Source: Bombella intestini
GTDB lineage: Bacteria > Pseudomonadota > Alphaproteobacteria > Acetobacterales > Acetobacteraceae
Length of the DNA stretch: 64,000 nt
Direction: 5' to 3'
Assembly: GCF_002003665.1 (NCBI RefSeq)
Contig: NZ_JATM01000001.1
Span: 372,001 to 436,000 of the forward strand
Part shown: in pieces, positions 27,507 through 34,977 of the stretch
Layout: every line of letters begins with the position of its first letter
Numbering within the stretch: the stretch's first letter is position 1
Notes under the pieces: model-generated
Told to the model about the DNA's origin: nothing
Databases searched by the model: none
Seen by the model: only the letters and a program-made list of their open reading frames with translations
Position numbers and translations under genes: made by a program

Positions 27507-29606
27507 TTACCAGATTTTGACCCGCTGCTCCGGCGGCAGATACAGCTTATCCCCTACCTTCACATCAAAGACCTGATACCAAAGGTCAATATTATGAACC
27601 GGCATATTAACTCGACTGGTTGCCGGAGCATGTTCATTAGACAGTACCTGACGCTTCAAAGCATCCGGTCTGTCTTTTTCACGCCAGACCTGTGCCCATC
27701 CCAAAAAGACCCGCTGATCTCCTGTCCAACCATGCAGGGGCGTATCTACCCTGCCATGTAGACTATCGTGATAAGCCTGTAGAGCCAGATTCAACCCACC
27801 AAGATCGGCAATATTCTCCCCCATAGTCATCCGGCCATTCACATGTAAACCGGGGAACACTTCCTCTGCGTCATACTGGGCACCGAGCTTTTTCGCTCTT
27901 GCTTCAAATGCCTGAGAAGATGCGTTGCTCCACCAGTCATGCAAGCGACCATACTCGTCATAATGACGCCCCTGATCATCAAAACCATGACTCATCTCAT
28001 GCCCAATGACGCCACCGATCCCACCATAATTGACGGCCATATCCCCCTTTGGATCAAAAAAAGGCGGTTGGAGAATGGCTGCCGGGAAGACGATTTCATT
28101 CTTTACTGGGTCGTTATAGGCATTCACGGTCTGAGGCGTCATATCCCATTCATCCCGATCCACGGGACGATCCAGCTGATCCAACCGATGATGCCAGTTA
28201 AAAGCAGTACTGCGAACTGCATTGCCGTAAACATCACCCGGACGGATATCCAATGCCGAATAATCCCACCACTTACAGGGATAACCGACCTGCATGGCAA
28301 AATGGTCCAACTTGATAAGCGCAGCCTGACGGGTGGGGGCGTCCATCCAATCATTATGCTCCAACCGCCAACGGAAGGCTTTTTTCAGCTCCTGAACCAG
28401 ACCGGTGATCCGCTCCTTGGCCTCTGGCGGGAAATAACGCTGCACATAAAAACGCCCCAGTGCCCACCCCATGGCCGCATTTGTAGCACGAATAGCTCGT
28501 TTCCAACGCACAGGTTGGGCCGCCACGCCTGTCAGCACCCGGCCATTAAAATCAAACGAGGCATCTGAGAACTCGTGCGACAAATAAGGAGCTGCATTAT
28601 CAGCCAAATGAAAAGCCAGCCATGCCTTGACCGTTTCCTTATCGGCTCCAGCGATGATCCGTGTCATGGCAGCGATGGACTTCGGTTCCCGAACATCCAC
28701 AACACGCTCCACCAAGCCAGCCTCTGGCAAGCCCATGGTCCGTAGATACGTCACCCAGTCCACATCAGGCGCTAGAGCAATGAGCTCCTTCACCTTCATT
28801 GGATTAAACATCTTTAGCGGATCTCGTGTCTGGTCACGGGGCGTTTCCACTTTAGCCAGAGCCGTCTCCAGAGCTACAACAGTCGAGGCCTCATTCACAG
28901 GATCGGGGCAATCCAACAAAGCCAGCATCTTAGCAACATAGCCACGATAGGCATTCTTCTGTGTGGCCAGAGCTGGATTACTATAATAGCTGATATCTGG
29001 CAGCCCAAGACCACCACTAATCCCGATACTCATGCCCTGATCCAGCATCAGCATGTAATGTGTCGGGTCCTGCTGGTTCTGTTCAATATCCAGAGCGAAG
29101 GGACTATACATTAAAGAACTAGCAGCGAGCCCGAACAGATGCGCTAGAGATGATCTATCATCCAGATTCCGTATCTGCTCCAGTTCTGCCTCTAAAGGAG
29201 TGCCGCCTTTGGCATCAACGGCGGCCTGATCCAGAAAACTACTATAGTAAGTCGCTAACTGACCCTTTTCATTCCCTACTTCAGCATAAGGTAGCAGATC
29301 TTCCAGAAGGGCTTTCTGCCTCGCCTGTGTCAGCTCGGCAAGAATATGAAATGGGCCATAACTGCTCATGTCATCAGGAATCTTCAGTTGCCTGATGTAA
29401 CGGCCATTCGCATAAGTGAAGAAATCCCGCCCCGGTGACACTGCCGGGTCCATACCGGGCTGATCGAACCCCCAACCATTTTCATAGGCATGTACTGTCT
29501 GGGCCTGAGAGTGTCCGATACTTTCTCCTCCCATGACAAGTCCTGCCCCCAGGGCCATGAGGACGCTGCACTGCTTCAATGCGGCACGGAATGATGGAAC
29601 TTTCAT
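27507..29606 (-). CDS. M13-family (neprilysin/PepO-type) metallopeptidase
   Basis: A 699-residue exported zinc endopeptidase. A signal peptide is visible (hydrophobic VLMALGAGLVMGG followed by SQAQT). The zinc site is HEMSH at 536-540 with the third ligand in ENIADLGGL, both diagnostic of M13. The C-terminus VKIW matches the family's CxxW ending except that Cys is replaced, a common bacterial variant. It likely degrades peptides in the periplasm or outside the cell. It stands alone between the OpuAC-like gene and the ferritin-like gene. Confidence 0.93.
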   Translation of the reverse strand: MKVPSFRAALKQCSVLMALGAGLVMGGESIGHSQAQTVHAYENGWGFDQPGMDPAVSPGRDFFTYANGRYIRQLKIPDDMSSYGPFHILAELTQARQKALLEDLLPYAEVGNEKGQLATYYSSFLDQAAVDAKGGTPLEAELEQIRNLDDRSSLAHLFGLAASSLMYSPFALDIEQNQQDPTHYMLMLDQGMSIGISGGLGLPDISYYSNPALATQKNAYRGYVAKMLALLDCPDPVNEASTVVALETALAKVETPRDQTRDPLKMFNPMKVKELIALAPDVDWVTYLRTMGLPEAGLVERVVDVREPKSIAAMTRIIAGADKETVKAWLAFHLADNAAPYLSHEFSDASFDFNGRVLTGVAAQPVRWKRAIRATNAAMGWALGRFYVQRYFPPEAKERITGLVQELKKAFRWRLEHNDWMDAPTRQAALIKLDHFAMQVGYPCKWWDYSALDIRPGDVYGNAVRSTAFNWHHRLDQLDRPVDRDEWDMTPQTVNAYNDPVKNEIVFPAAILQPPFFDPKGDMAVNYGGIGGVIGHEMSHGFDDQGRHYDEYGRLHDWWSNASSQAFEARAKKLGAQYDAEEVFPGLHVNGRMTMGENIADLGGLNLALQAYHDSLHGRVDTPLHGWTGDQRVFLGWAQVWREKDRPDALKRQVLSNEHAPATSRVNMPVHNIDLWYQVFDVKVGDKLYLPPEQRVKIW

Positions 29607-29650
29607 GAAAACATCCAGACTAGAATGAGGACAGGATAATGCAGATCAGT

Positions 29651-30475
29651 TCAGGCTTGCTGAAGCTGACGAGCGAATGATTTTTGTTTCCAGGCGATTA
29701 GACCATGCATTCCCTTAGCTAGCCATTGCTGCATACGGGAATGAGGCGTCAGACCGGATGTCTTCAGGATCATGGCGGTAACACGGTCAAGATGCCTCTG
29801 CTGATAAAAGGATAGAGCGCGGGCCATATATGCGGCAATACAGCTTTTATGATCGTAAGACTGAAACTGCTCAGAGTTAGTGATATAAAAAGCCGTAGCG
29901 AGCTCGTCATCCTCACTTTCCATCACACGACTCAATGCAATGCGTAGGCGGAACCAACGGCCTAATTTCTCTCGCTCCAGATAGCGATGCATATTATCAT
30001 AGAACAGTTTGAAATGCCGGTACTCATCCGCCGCAATCTGCTTACAAACGGCCTTCAGAACGGGTTCCTCCGTAGCATCTGCCAGTGCCGTATAAAAAGA
30101 GGATGTACCGGTCTCCACCATACAGCGGGCAATCAGCTCTCCTGTCCGAGAACCTCGGATGGATGAAGAAACATCTGTATCTATCTTATAGGCTTCCCGA
30201 TAACGCTCGAAAGCTGCGGCATAATCCCATCCCGGATCTGCCAGCATAGCCCATTTACCCAGCGCATCACCATGCTGAACCTCCTCTTCTGCCCAGTTCT
30301 GTGCGGCATCCCGAAAACCGGAATCATCATGGAAGACATTCTGAAGGTAGCAAGTGTAGTCGCGCGCATTTCTCTCCACCACGGAGGCTGCTTTTACAAG
30401 GGCTAGAATGTCAGGGTTCACTTTTGTCGCATCAAAAGCGGCCCAATCCATTTGATCAATCTGCCAATGTTTCAT
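29651..30475 (-). CDS. ferritin-like di-iron protein (acyl-ACP-desaturase-like carboxylate pattern)
   Basis: A 274-residue helical protein with the complete E-ExxH-E-ExxH di-iron set: Glu34 (VVERNARD), Glu65-V-Q-His68, Glu121 (MVETGTSSFY) and Glu151-Y-R-His154. The spacing (about 31, 56 and 30 residues) resembles stearoyl-ACP desaturases and the wider ferritin-like oxygenase group. There is no signal peptide or membrane helix. Oxidase or desaturase chemistry on an acyl chain is possible but unproven. The gene is divergent from bioB with 120 bp between them. Confidence 0.7.
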   Translation of the reverse strand: MKHWQIDQMDWAAFDATKVNPDILALVKAASVVERNARDYTCYLQNVFHDDSGFRDAAQNWAEEEVQHGDALGKWAMLADPGWDYAAAFERYREAYKIDTDVSSSIRGSRTGELIARCMVETGTSSFYTALADATEEPVLKAVCKQIAADEYRHFKLFYDNMHRYLEREKLGRWFRLRIALSRVMESEDDELATAFYITNSEQFQSYDHKSCIAAYMARALSFYQQRHLDRVTAMILKTSGLTPHSRMQQWLAKGMHGLIAWKQKSFARQLQQA

Positions 30476-30595
30476 AAAGACATCCCCATTTCCCGCGATG
30501 GCATTAACACTTCATGCATTTACCATACTTTTCAGATGGCATAGCGTCCATCTTTTGGGTAGGTGTAGGCGGCCAACTCTGGAGACAAAAGCTAG

Positions 30596-31591
30596 ATGAC
30601 TGAACAGACCTGCCCCTTGCCTCAGACGGCCACGCTCCGGCACGACTGGACACGCGAAGAAGCAGAAGCCCTGCTTGCGCTGCCCTTTCCGGAGCTGATC
30701 TTCCAAGCACAGCTGGCACACCGACAATTCTTTGACCCTACAAAGGTCCAAATTTCGACCTTGCTTTCCATCAAAAGCGGTGGCTGCCCGGAAGACTGCT
30801 CTTACTGTCCGCAAAGTGCCCATCATGACAAGCGCATGGCCGCCGAGAAACTCATGCCACTGGAGCGTGTCATCGCTGATGCGAAACGCTCCAAAGAAGC
30901 TGGTGCCGGGCGGTTCTGCATGGGGGCAGCATGGCGTGCTCCAAAAGATCGGGATCTGGACGCTGTCTGCCGCATGGTCGAAGAGGTCAAGGCTCTCGGA
31001 CTAGAAACCTGCCTGACCATCGGGATGCTGACGCCTAGTCAATCTGCCCGCCTAAGAGAGGCCGGACTGGATTATTACAACCATAATCTTGATACGTCAG
31101 AAGATTTCTACGGCAAAATCATCACAACACGCACCTATCAGGAACGCTTAGATACTCTGGCTAATGTGCGAGATGCTGGCATCAAGGTCTGTTGTGGTGG
31201 GATCATTGGCATGGGTGAAGACACGCAGGATCGTGCAGGACTACTGACGACTCTGGCCAATCTACCAACCCATCCAGAAAGTGTTCCCATCAATCTTCTC
31301 GTCCGTGTAGAGGGCACGCCGCTGGCTGATGAAGAAGCTGTGGACCCGATCACGTTTGCTCGTGTCATTGCTACAGCCCGCATCATGATGCCTGCTAGCC
31401 ATGTCCGCCTTGCCGCAGGACGTGAGAATATGTCTGAATCCACACATGCACTTTGCTTCCTTGCGGGTGCGAACTCTATTTTCTGGGGTGAGAAACTGCT
31501 CACAACTCCCAATCCAGCACAGAACAGAGATACGGAACTTCTCTCCCTGCTGGGTATGAGCCCTATGATGCAGAACACAGCAACGGCCTGA
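30596..31591 (+). CDS. bioB: biotin synthase BioB
   Basis: A radical-SAM enzyme that inserts sulfur into dethiobiotin. It has 331 residues, with the cluster cysteines Cys64, Cys68 and Cys71 in CPEDCSYC. Later landmarks are [19 protein letters not shown] and the conserved RVEGTPL and RLAAGREN regions. It stands alone, without other bio genes, and is followed by a strong terminator. No BirA- or BioR-type operator is obvious upstream. Confidence 0.97.
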   Translation: MTEQTCPLPQTATLRHDWTREEAEALLALPFPELIFQAQLAHRQFFDPTKVQISTLLSIKSGGCPEDCSYCPQSAHHDKRMAAEKLMPLERVIADAKRSKEAGAGRFCMGAAWRAPKDRDLDAVCRMVEEVKALGLETCLTIGMLTPSQSARLREAGLDYYNHNLDTSEDFYGKIITTRTYQERLDTLANVRDAGIKVCCGGIIGMGEDTQDRAGLLTTLANLPTHPESVPINLLVRVEGTPLADEEAVDPITFARVIATARIMMPASHVRLAAGRENMSESTHALCFLAGANSIFWGEKLLTTPNPAQNRDTELLSLLGMSPMMQNTATA

Positions 31592-31612
31592 CCTTCTTGC
31601 CATGCTATGACG

Positions 31613-31650
31613 AAAACGCCCCAGAACTTATTGCTCTGGGGCGTTTTTTT
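31613..31650. terminator. strong intrinsic terminator after bioB
   Basis: Perfect 10-bp arms ACGCCCCAGA and TCTGGGGCGT, with AAA before and a run of T after the stem. It serves bioB and, thanks to the A-run on the left, can also end the convergent operon that stops at 31661. Confidence 0.92.
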
Positions 31651-31660
31651 GAGGCTAGTC

Positions 31661-32446
31661 TTACTGCTTAGCCTGTTCCCGATTACTATCCCTGAGCCGC
31701 ATCAGGACATTCTCGGCAGCCTTTTCTCGTCCCATGCCGCGCAAGGCTCTAACTTCTAGACGCAATGCCCGCCGCATAGCCTCATAATCCGTCTCTTCTC
31801 TGCGAGCCTTAGCCAGTGATTCGGCACTATCAGCAGCGGACTGCCAGTTTTGATCCATGATCAGACGCCAGATAAGAAGCTCTTTGAGATCAGTCTGATC
31901 TTCCTCATCTCTACTGGAGGTAAGATAAGTAATAGCCTCTTCCAGACCAGCCCGATCAGACATTGCTGCAGCAACAAGACCGCCCAGCGCATAGGCTCTA
32001 AAGCGTGTCCTCTCATCTAGGCTGTTTCTGGCCAGTCGTGCCTCAGCTGCAGCGTCCTGCCACTGGCCCTGACCATAGAAAACAGAAGCACGCACAAGGT
32101 GCAAATCAGTCTGTTGCGCCTCAGTCCACCCTCTTACCGTCAATGCGTCCGATACTCTTCGAAGGGTTTCTAGGCTGGCTTTGTAATCCTTCAAGCGTAA
32201 ATCACTGGTGGCTAGGTTGAAACCAGCATCATGAATTCCCTGGGAATCATCAACTAGGAACGCCCGATCCAAAGCTTCAGCATAATGCTGCTGAGCCTGT
32301 TGGACATAACCAAGGTTAAACACACTGTCCGCAGCTTCCATTCTAACGGCGTAGCGCTGATCCTCCCACTCACCGGAGCCGCTTGAGCATCCCCCAAGAG
32401 ATCCTACGAACAGCGATAGAGGCACAATGATATGATGAAACCTCAT
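31661..32446 (-). CDS. TPR-type lipoprotein, last gene of the Mla-like operon
   Basis: A 261-residue lipoprotein: N-terminal hydrophobic stretch and lipobox LGGC, lipidated cysteine about residue 20. The mature part is all-helical with tetratricopeptide-like repeats (YVQQAQQHYAEALDRA, YKASLETLRRVSD, GQWQDAAAEARLA). It overlaps the MlaD-like gene by 4 nt. In standard Mla systems the periplasmic and outer-membrane partners are MlaC and MlaA, and in Pqi the lipoprotein PqiC; this one resembles none of them. A scaffold bridging MlaD to the outer membrane is a reasonable guess. Confidence 0.7.
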   Translation of the reverse strand: MRFHHIIVPLSLFVGSLGGCSSGSGEWEDQRYAVRMEAADSVFNLGYVQQAQQHYAEALDRAFLVDDSQGIHDAGFNLATSDLRLKDYKASLETLRRVSDALTVRGWTEAQQTDLHLVRASVFYGQGQWQDAAAEARLARNSLDERTRFRAYALGGLVAAAMSDRAGLEEAITYLTSSRDEEDQTDLKELLIWRLIMDQNWQSAADSAESLAKARREETDYEAMRRALRLEVRALRGMGREKAAENVLMRLRDSNREQAKQ

Positions 32447-33411
32447 GGTCGTACCTCATGAGCCGAGAGCCTACGATTAGGCCTGTGCTTCTTTCCTCCA
32501 CTGCCGCCCAGCAACCAGAGGCCTCGCAACTGATCACTCAATTTACGTAAACTGTCTGCCGTAGCTTCAGCTTCTGCCAGAACAGCAGGAAGTTGCTCGG
32601 TCGCATCGGCTACATTACGGATGCTACGTTTTACCTCCGGTCCAGAATCTTTCAGTCCGTTGGTCAGATGATGCACGTTCCGCATCACGCCATTGGCTTC
32701 ATTCAACGTAACCTGCAGCTGACGCTCCAACGGCTGTACGCTCTCAATCGCCTTGTTTAATGATGCCAGAATCGTGTTGATACGCTGGGCAGTCTCTTCC
32801 TTCGACAACAAGGCACCGGCTGTCCCCTTACCCGCGTGCAGATCCACCATAATATCTTTGGCCTGCTTCGTAATTTCTTCTACATTATCCATGGCCGGGA
32901 GCAGCCTAGCACGCAGGTCTAACAATGTCTGAACAATCATATCCGCCGGATTAGGCTCTACTCTGGTATTCAGCACGGCATAATCCCAATTCAGCGGCTC
33001 GCCCTGCCCGCGGGTAATTTCAATATACCCCGCACCTGCCACAACAAGACGACGCTTGATAGTCGCTATGCTATCACTACGGATATAGCGTTCAAAATGA
33101 GGTTCTATAGTCCCTTCCGCATACATACGGCCTGATTCATTAAGGTCTAGCCGACGGATCTCTCCGACACGAACCCCCATAACCTCAATATCATTATTAA
33201 CGGCCAGACCAGCTACACCGCTTTCCGGCAAAACAAAATGAAGACGCCCTGCTGGTGTCAGCCACTGCTTGAGAAACCCGGCTTCAACCAAAACGGCGGT
33301 AAGAATGACAAGAGCCAGCAAAACAAGCAGCCCTACCCACTCATCCACGAAAGAGCTCCTAAATAAAGGAGCCGCAAGACCGGAACGCCGACGTAAACGT
33401 AAAGGACGCAT
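32443..33411 (-). CDS. MlaD-family MCE-domain lipid transport protein
   Basis: A 322-residue membrane-anchored MCE protein. One N-terminal helix (WVGLLVLLALVILTAVLV) is followed by a single MCE domain (RLHFVLPESGVAGLAVNNDIEV, cited as its start, then GVRVGEIRRLDL) and a long C-terminal helical region of about 150 residues. MCE proteins form hexameric rings that pass phospholipids between membranes. It lies 10 nt after the ATPase-like gene. The ATG at 33411 is used; a GTG sits one codon upstream. Confidence 0.88.
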   Translation of the reverse strand: MRPLRLRRRSGLAAPLFRSSFVDEWVGLLVLLALVILTAVLVEAGFLKQWLTPAGRLHFVLPESGVAGLAVNNDIEVMGVRVGEIRRLDLNESGRMYAEGTIEPHFERYIRSDSIATIKRRLVVAGAGYIEITRGQGEPLNWDYAVLNTRVEPNPADMIVQTLLDLRARLLPAMDNVEEITKQAKDIMVDLHAGKGTAGALLSKEETAQRINTILASLNKAIESVQPLERQLQVTLNEANGVMRNVHHLTNGLKDSGPEVKRSIRNVADATEQLPAVLAEAEATADSLRKLSDQLRGLWLLGGSGGKKHRPNRRLSAHEVRP

Positions 33412-33421
33412 CACATATCTC

Positions 33422-34159
33422 TCACTTTACGAGACCATTACTACCAAGGCGAAAACGTTGCATCCCAGGTCTGGCATAACCAGCCCAAGCGGAACGTTCC
33501 GAACCGATCCATACGACGGCACACCCCCGCTCCCGTGCCGCGGTCAGTTCTGTCAAAAAGGCATTATACAGCTCTATCGGCCCACCAAGATTGATAGGAT
33601 TTTCCAACAGAAGCAAGGAGGGCCTGTTCATGAACGTCCTCACATACTCCGAACGCTTCCTGTCCAACAGGGAGAGTTTTTCCGGTAGCTGGGTAGGCAG
33701 GCCAGGCAGACCGAATGATTCGGCTAGATGAACGGCTTCCAACACAAGTTTATCGTAAGATGTGCGGCTATGATGCAGGCTAGGCCATAGGATGTTCATG
33801 TGCATTTCATAGAGGTCGATCCAACCACTATCATCCGTTATGCGGCCAATCCGTCCCCGTAATGCCTGCGCCCGTTTCTCATCCAGCTCTGCCCAATTCA
33901 AACCCATGCAACTGACCGTCCCCTGTCCTTTACCCGTACTAGGGTCCGGCTTGACCGGTAGAAGACCAACACAGAAATCCGTGAACTGAGCAGCGCGGAA
34001 ACTATCACGACACTCCACAAACACACATTCACCGGGTTCAAGGGACAGATTGTACTTTACCGAAGGCAGCCCCGTGGAATCAGAAAACGGAACGGCATCA
34101 TCCAACTTCAGGACAAAGCCATAATCCCCCCCCTCTGAAAGAGTCGCATTCTCTACCAT
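33422..34159 (-). CDS. degenerate MlaF-like ABC ATPase subunit (pseudo-ATPase)
   Basis: A 245-residue protein with the overall pattern of an ABC nucleotide-binding domain: LSLEPGECVFVE at 38-49, a helical insert, KLSLLDRKRSEYVRTFMNRPS around 161-181 (given only as the signature region), LLLLENP at 182-188 and VVWIGSE at 215-221. Every ATP-handling motif is altered: Walker A reads ECRDSFRA with no GxxGxGK[ST], the LSGGQ signature reads LSLLD, Walker B/catalytic DE reads EN, and the H-loop histidine is missing. It occupies the MlaF place between MlaE and MlaD. It is a full-length intact frame, so decay looks old and selected rather than recent. Confidence 0.72.
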   Translation of the reverse strand: MVENATLSEGGDYGFVLKLDDAVPFSDSTGLPSVKYNLSLEPGECVFVECRDSFRAAQFTDFCVGLLPVKPDPSTGKGQGTVSCMGLNWAELDEKRAQALRGRIGRITDDSGWIDLYEMHMNILWPSLHHSRTSYDKLVLEAVHLAESFGLPGLPTQLPEKLSLLDRKRSEYVRTFMNRPSLLLLENPINLGGPIELYNAFLTELTAARERGCAVVWIGSERSAWAGYARPGMQRFRLGSNGLVK

Positions 34160-34977
34160 CAGAGGCTCCCCAGAATGATATCAATCAGCACATTGATAAC
34201 CAGAATGGACATAATGCCACGTGAGAAACCACGTGGCATGAACGTGGTTAGATTATCCTCTGCTGTTACATCCATGCCAGACAAACAGCAGCACAAACCA
34301 ACACTTGCTCCACTGAGAAGGAATTTCAGAGGAATGCCGACATAGTCACCCGGTTCCATACTGTTGATCACATCAAAGATGAACGACCAGATTGAGGATG
34401 TGACAATCCCTTTCATCCAGCAGGCCACATATCCCATACCCAGGGCAATAACACTGAAAATCGTTCCCAATGTAATCCCGCTAACAGTCGTAGCGATGGT
34501 ACGCGGCACCACAAAAACTAGGAAAGGATCAATCCCCATACCATTCAGGGTATTGAGCCGTCCGCTAGTTGTCAGGGTGCCCATTTCTGTCAGCATCAAC
34601 ATACCAGAACGCCCCAGCAGAATGACACCGACTAGAATGGGGGCAATTTCCCGCAGCAGAACACTGGAAAGAAGGCTTCCTGTCATCTGGGCCATACCTG
34701 CAAAACCCAGCCAGTACACAGCCTGTGAGACAAGCCCCAACCCCGTGATGACGGCTACCACCACCACGCTAAAAAACCCGCTACCTACCAATTGCCGCAG
34801 ATTGCGCCGGAACTCGATGATAACCGTTCGCCGCCATGAGCTAGGACGAAGCGTTTCATATACAACCCCCCACGCCGCTCCGATCATGATGAGAAAGAAG
34901 CGTGGCTGAGAGCGAGCAAAGCGGCCCAGCATGGCCAGACCACTATTGATGACAGCAAAGCGTTCTGAGAAATTCAT
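34159..34977 (-). CDS. MlaE-family permease
   Basis: A 272-residue integral membrane protein of the MlaE/Ttg2B phospholipid ABC permease family. Diagnostic segments are LLREIAPILVGVILLGRSG and MGTLTTSGRLNTLNGMGIDPF, matching the REL.P.L...LLAGR.G...AAE.GTM pattern of the family, plus five or six predicted helices. It overlaps the cyclase-like gene (ATGA) and touches the ATPase-like gene (TGATG), so all are co-translated. Which ATPase powers it is uncertain because the adjacent one lacks catalytic motifs. Confidence 0.88.
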   Translation of the reverse strand: MNFSERFAVINSGLAMLGRFARSQPRFFLIMIGAAWGVVYETLRPSSWRRTVIIEFRRNLRQLVGSGFFSVVVVAVITGLGLVSQAVYWLGFAGMAQMTGSLLSSVLLREIAPILVGVILLGRSGMLMLTEMGTLTTSGRLNTLNGMGIDPFLVFVVPRTIATTVSGITLGTIFSVIALGMGYVACWMKGIVTSSIWSFIFDVINSMEPGDYVGIPLKFLLSGASVGLCCCLSGMDVTAEDNLTTFMPRGFSRGIMSILVINVLIDIILGSL

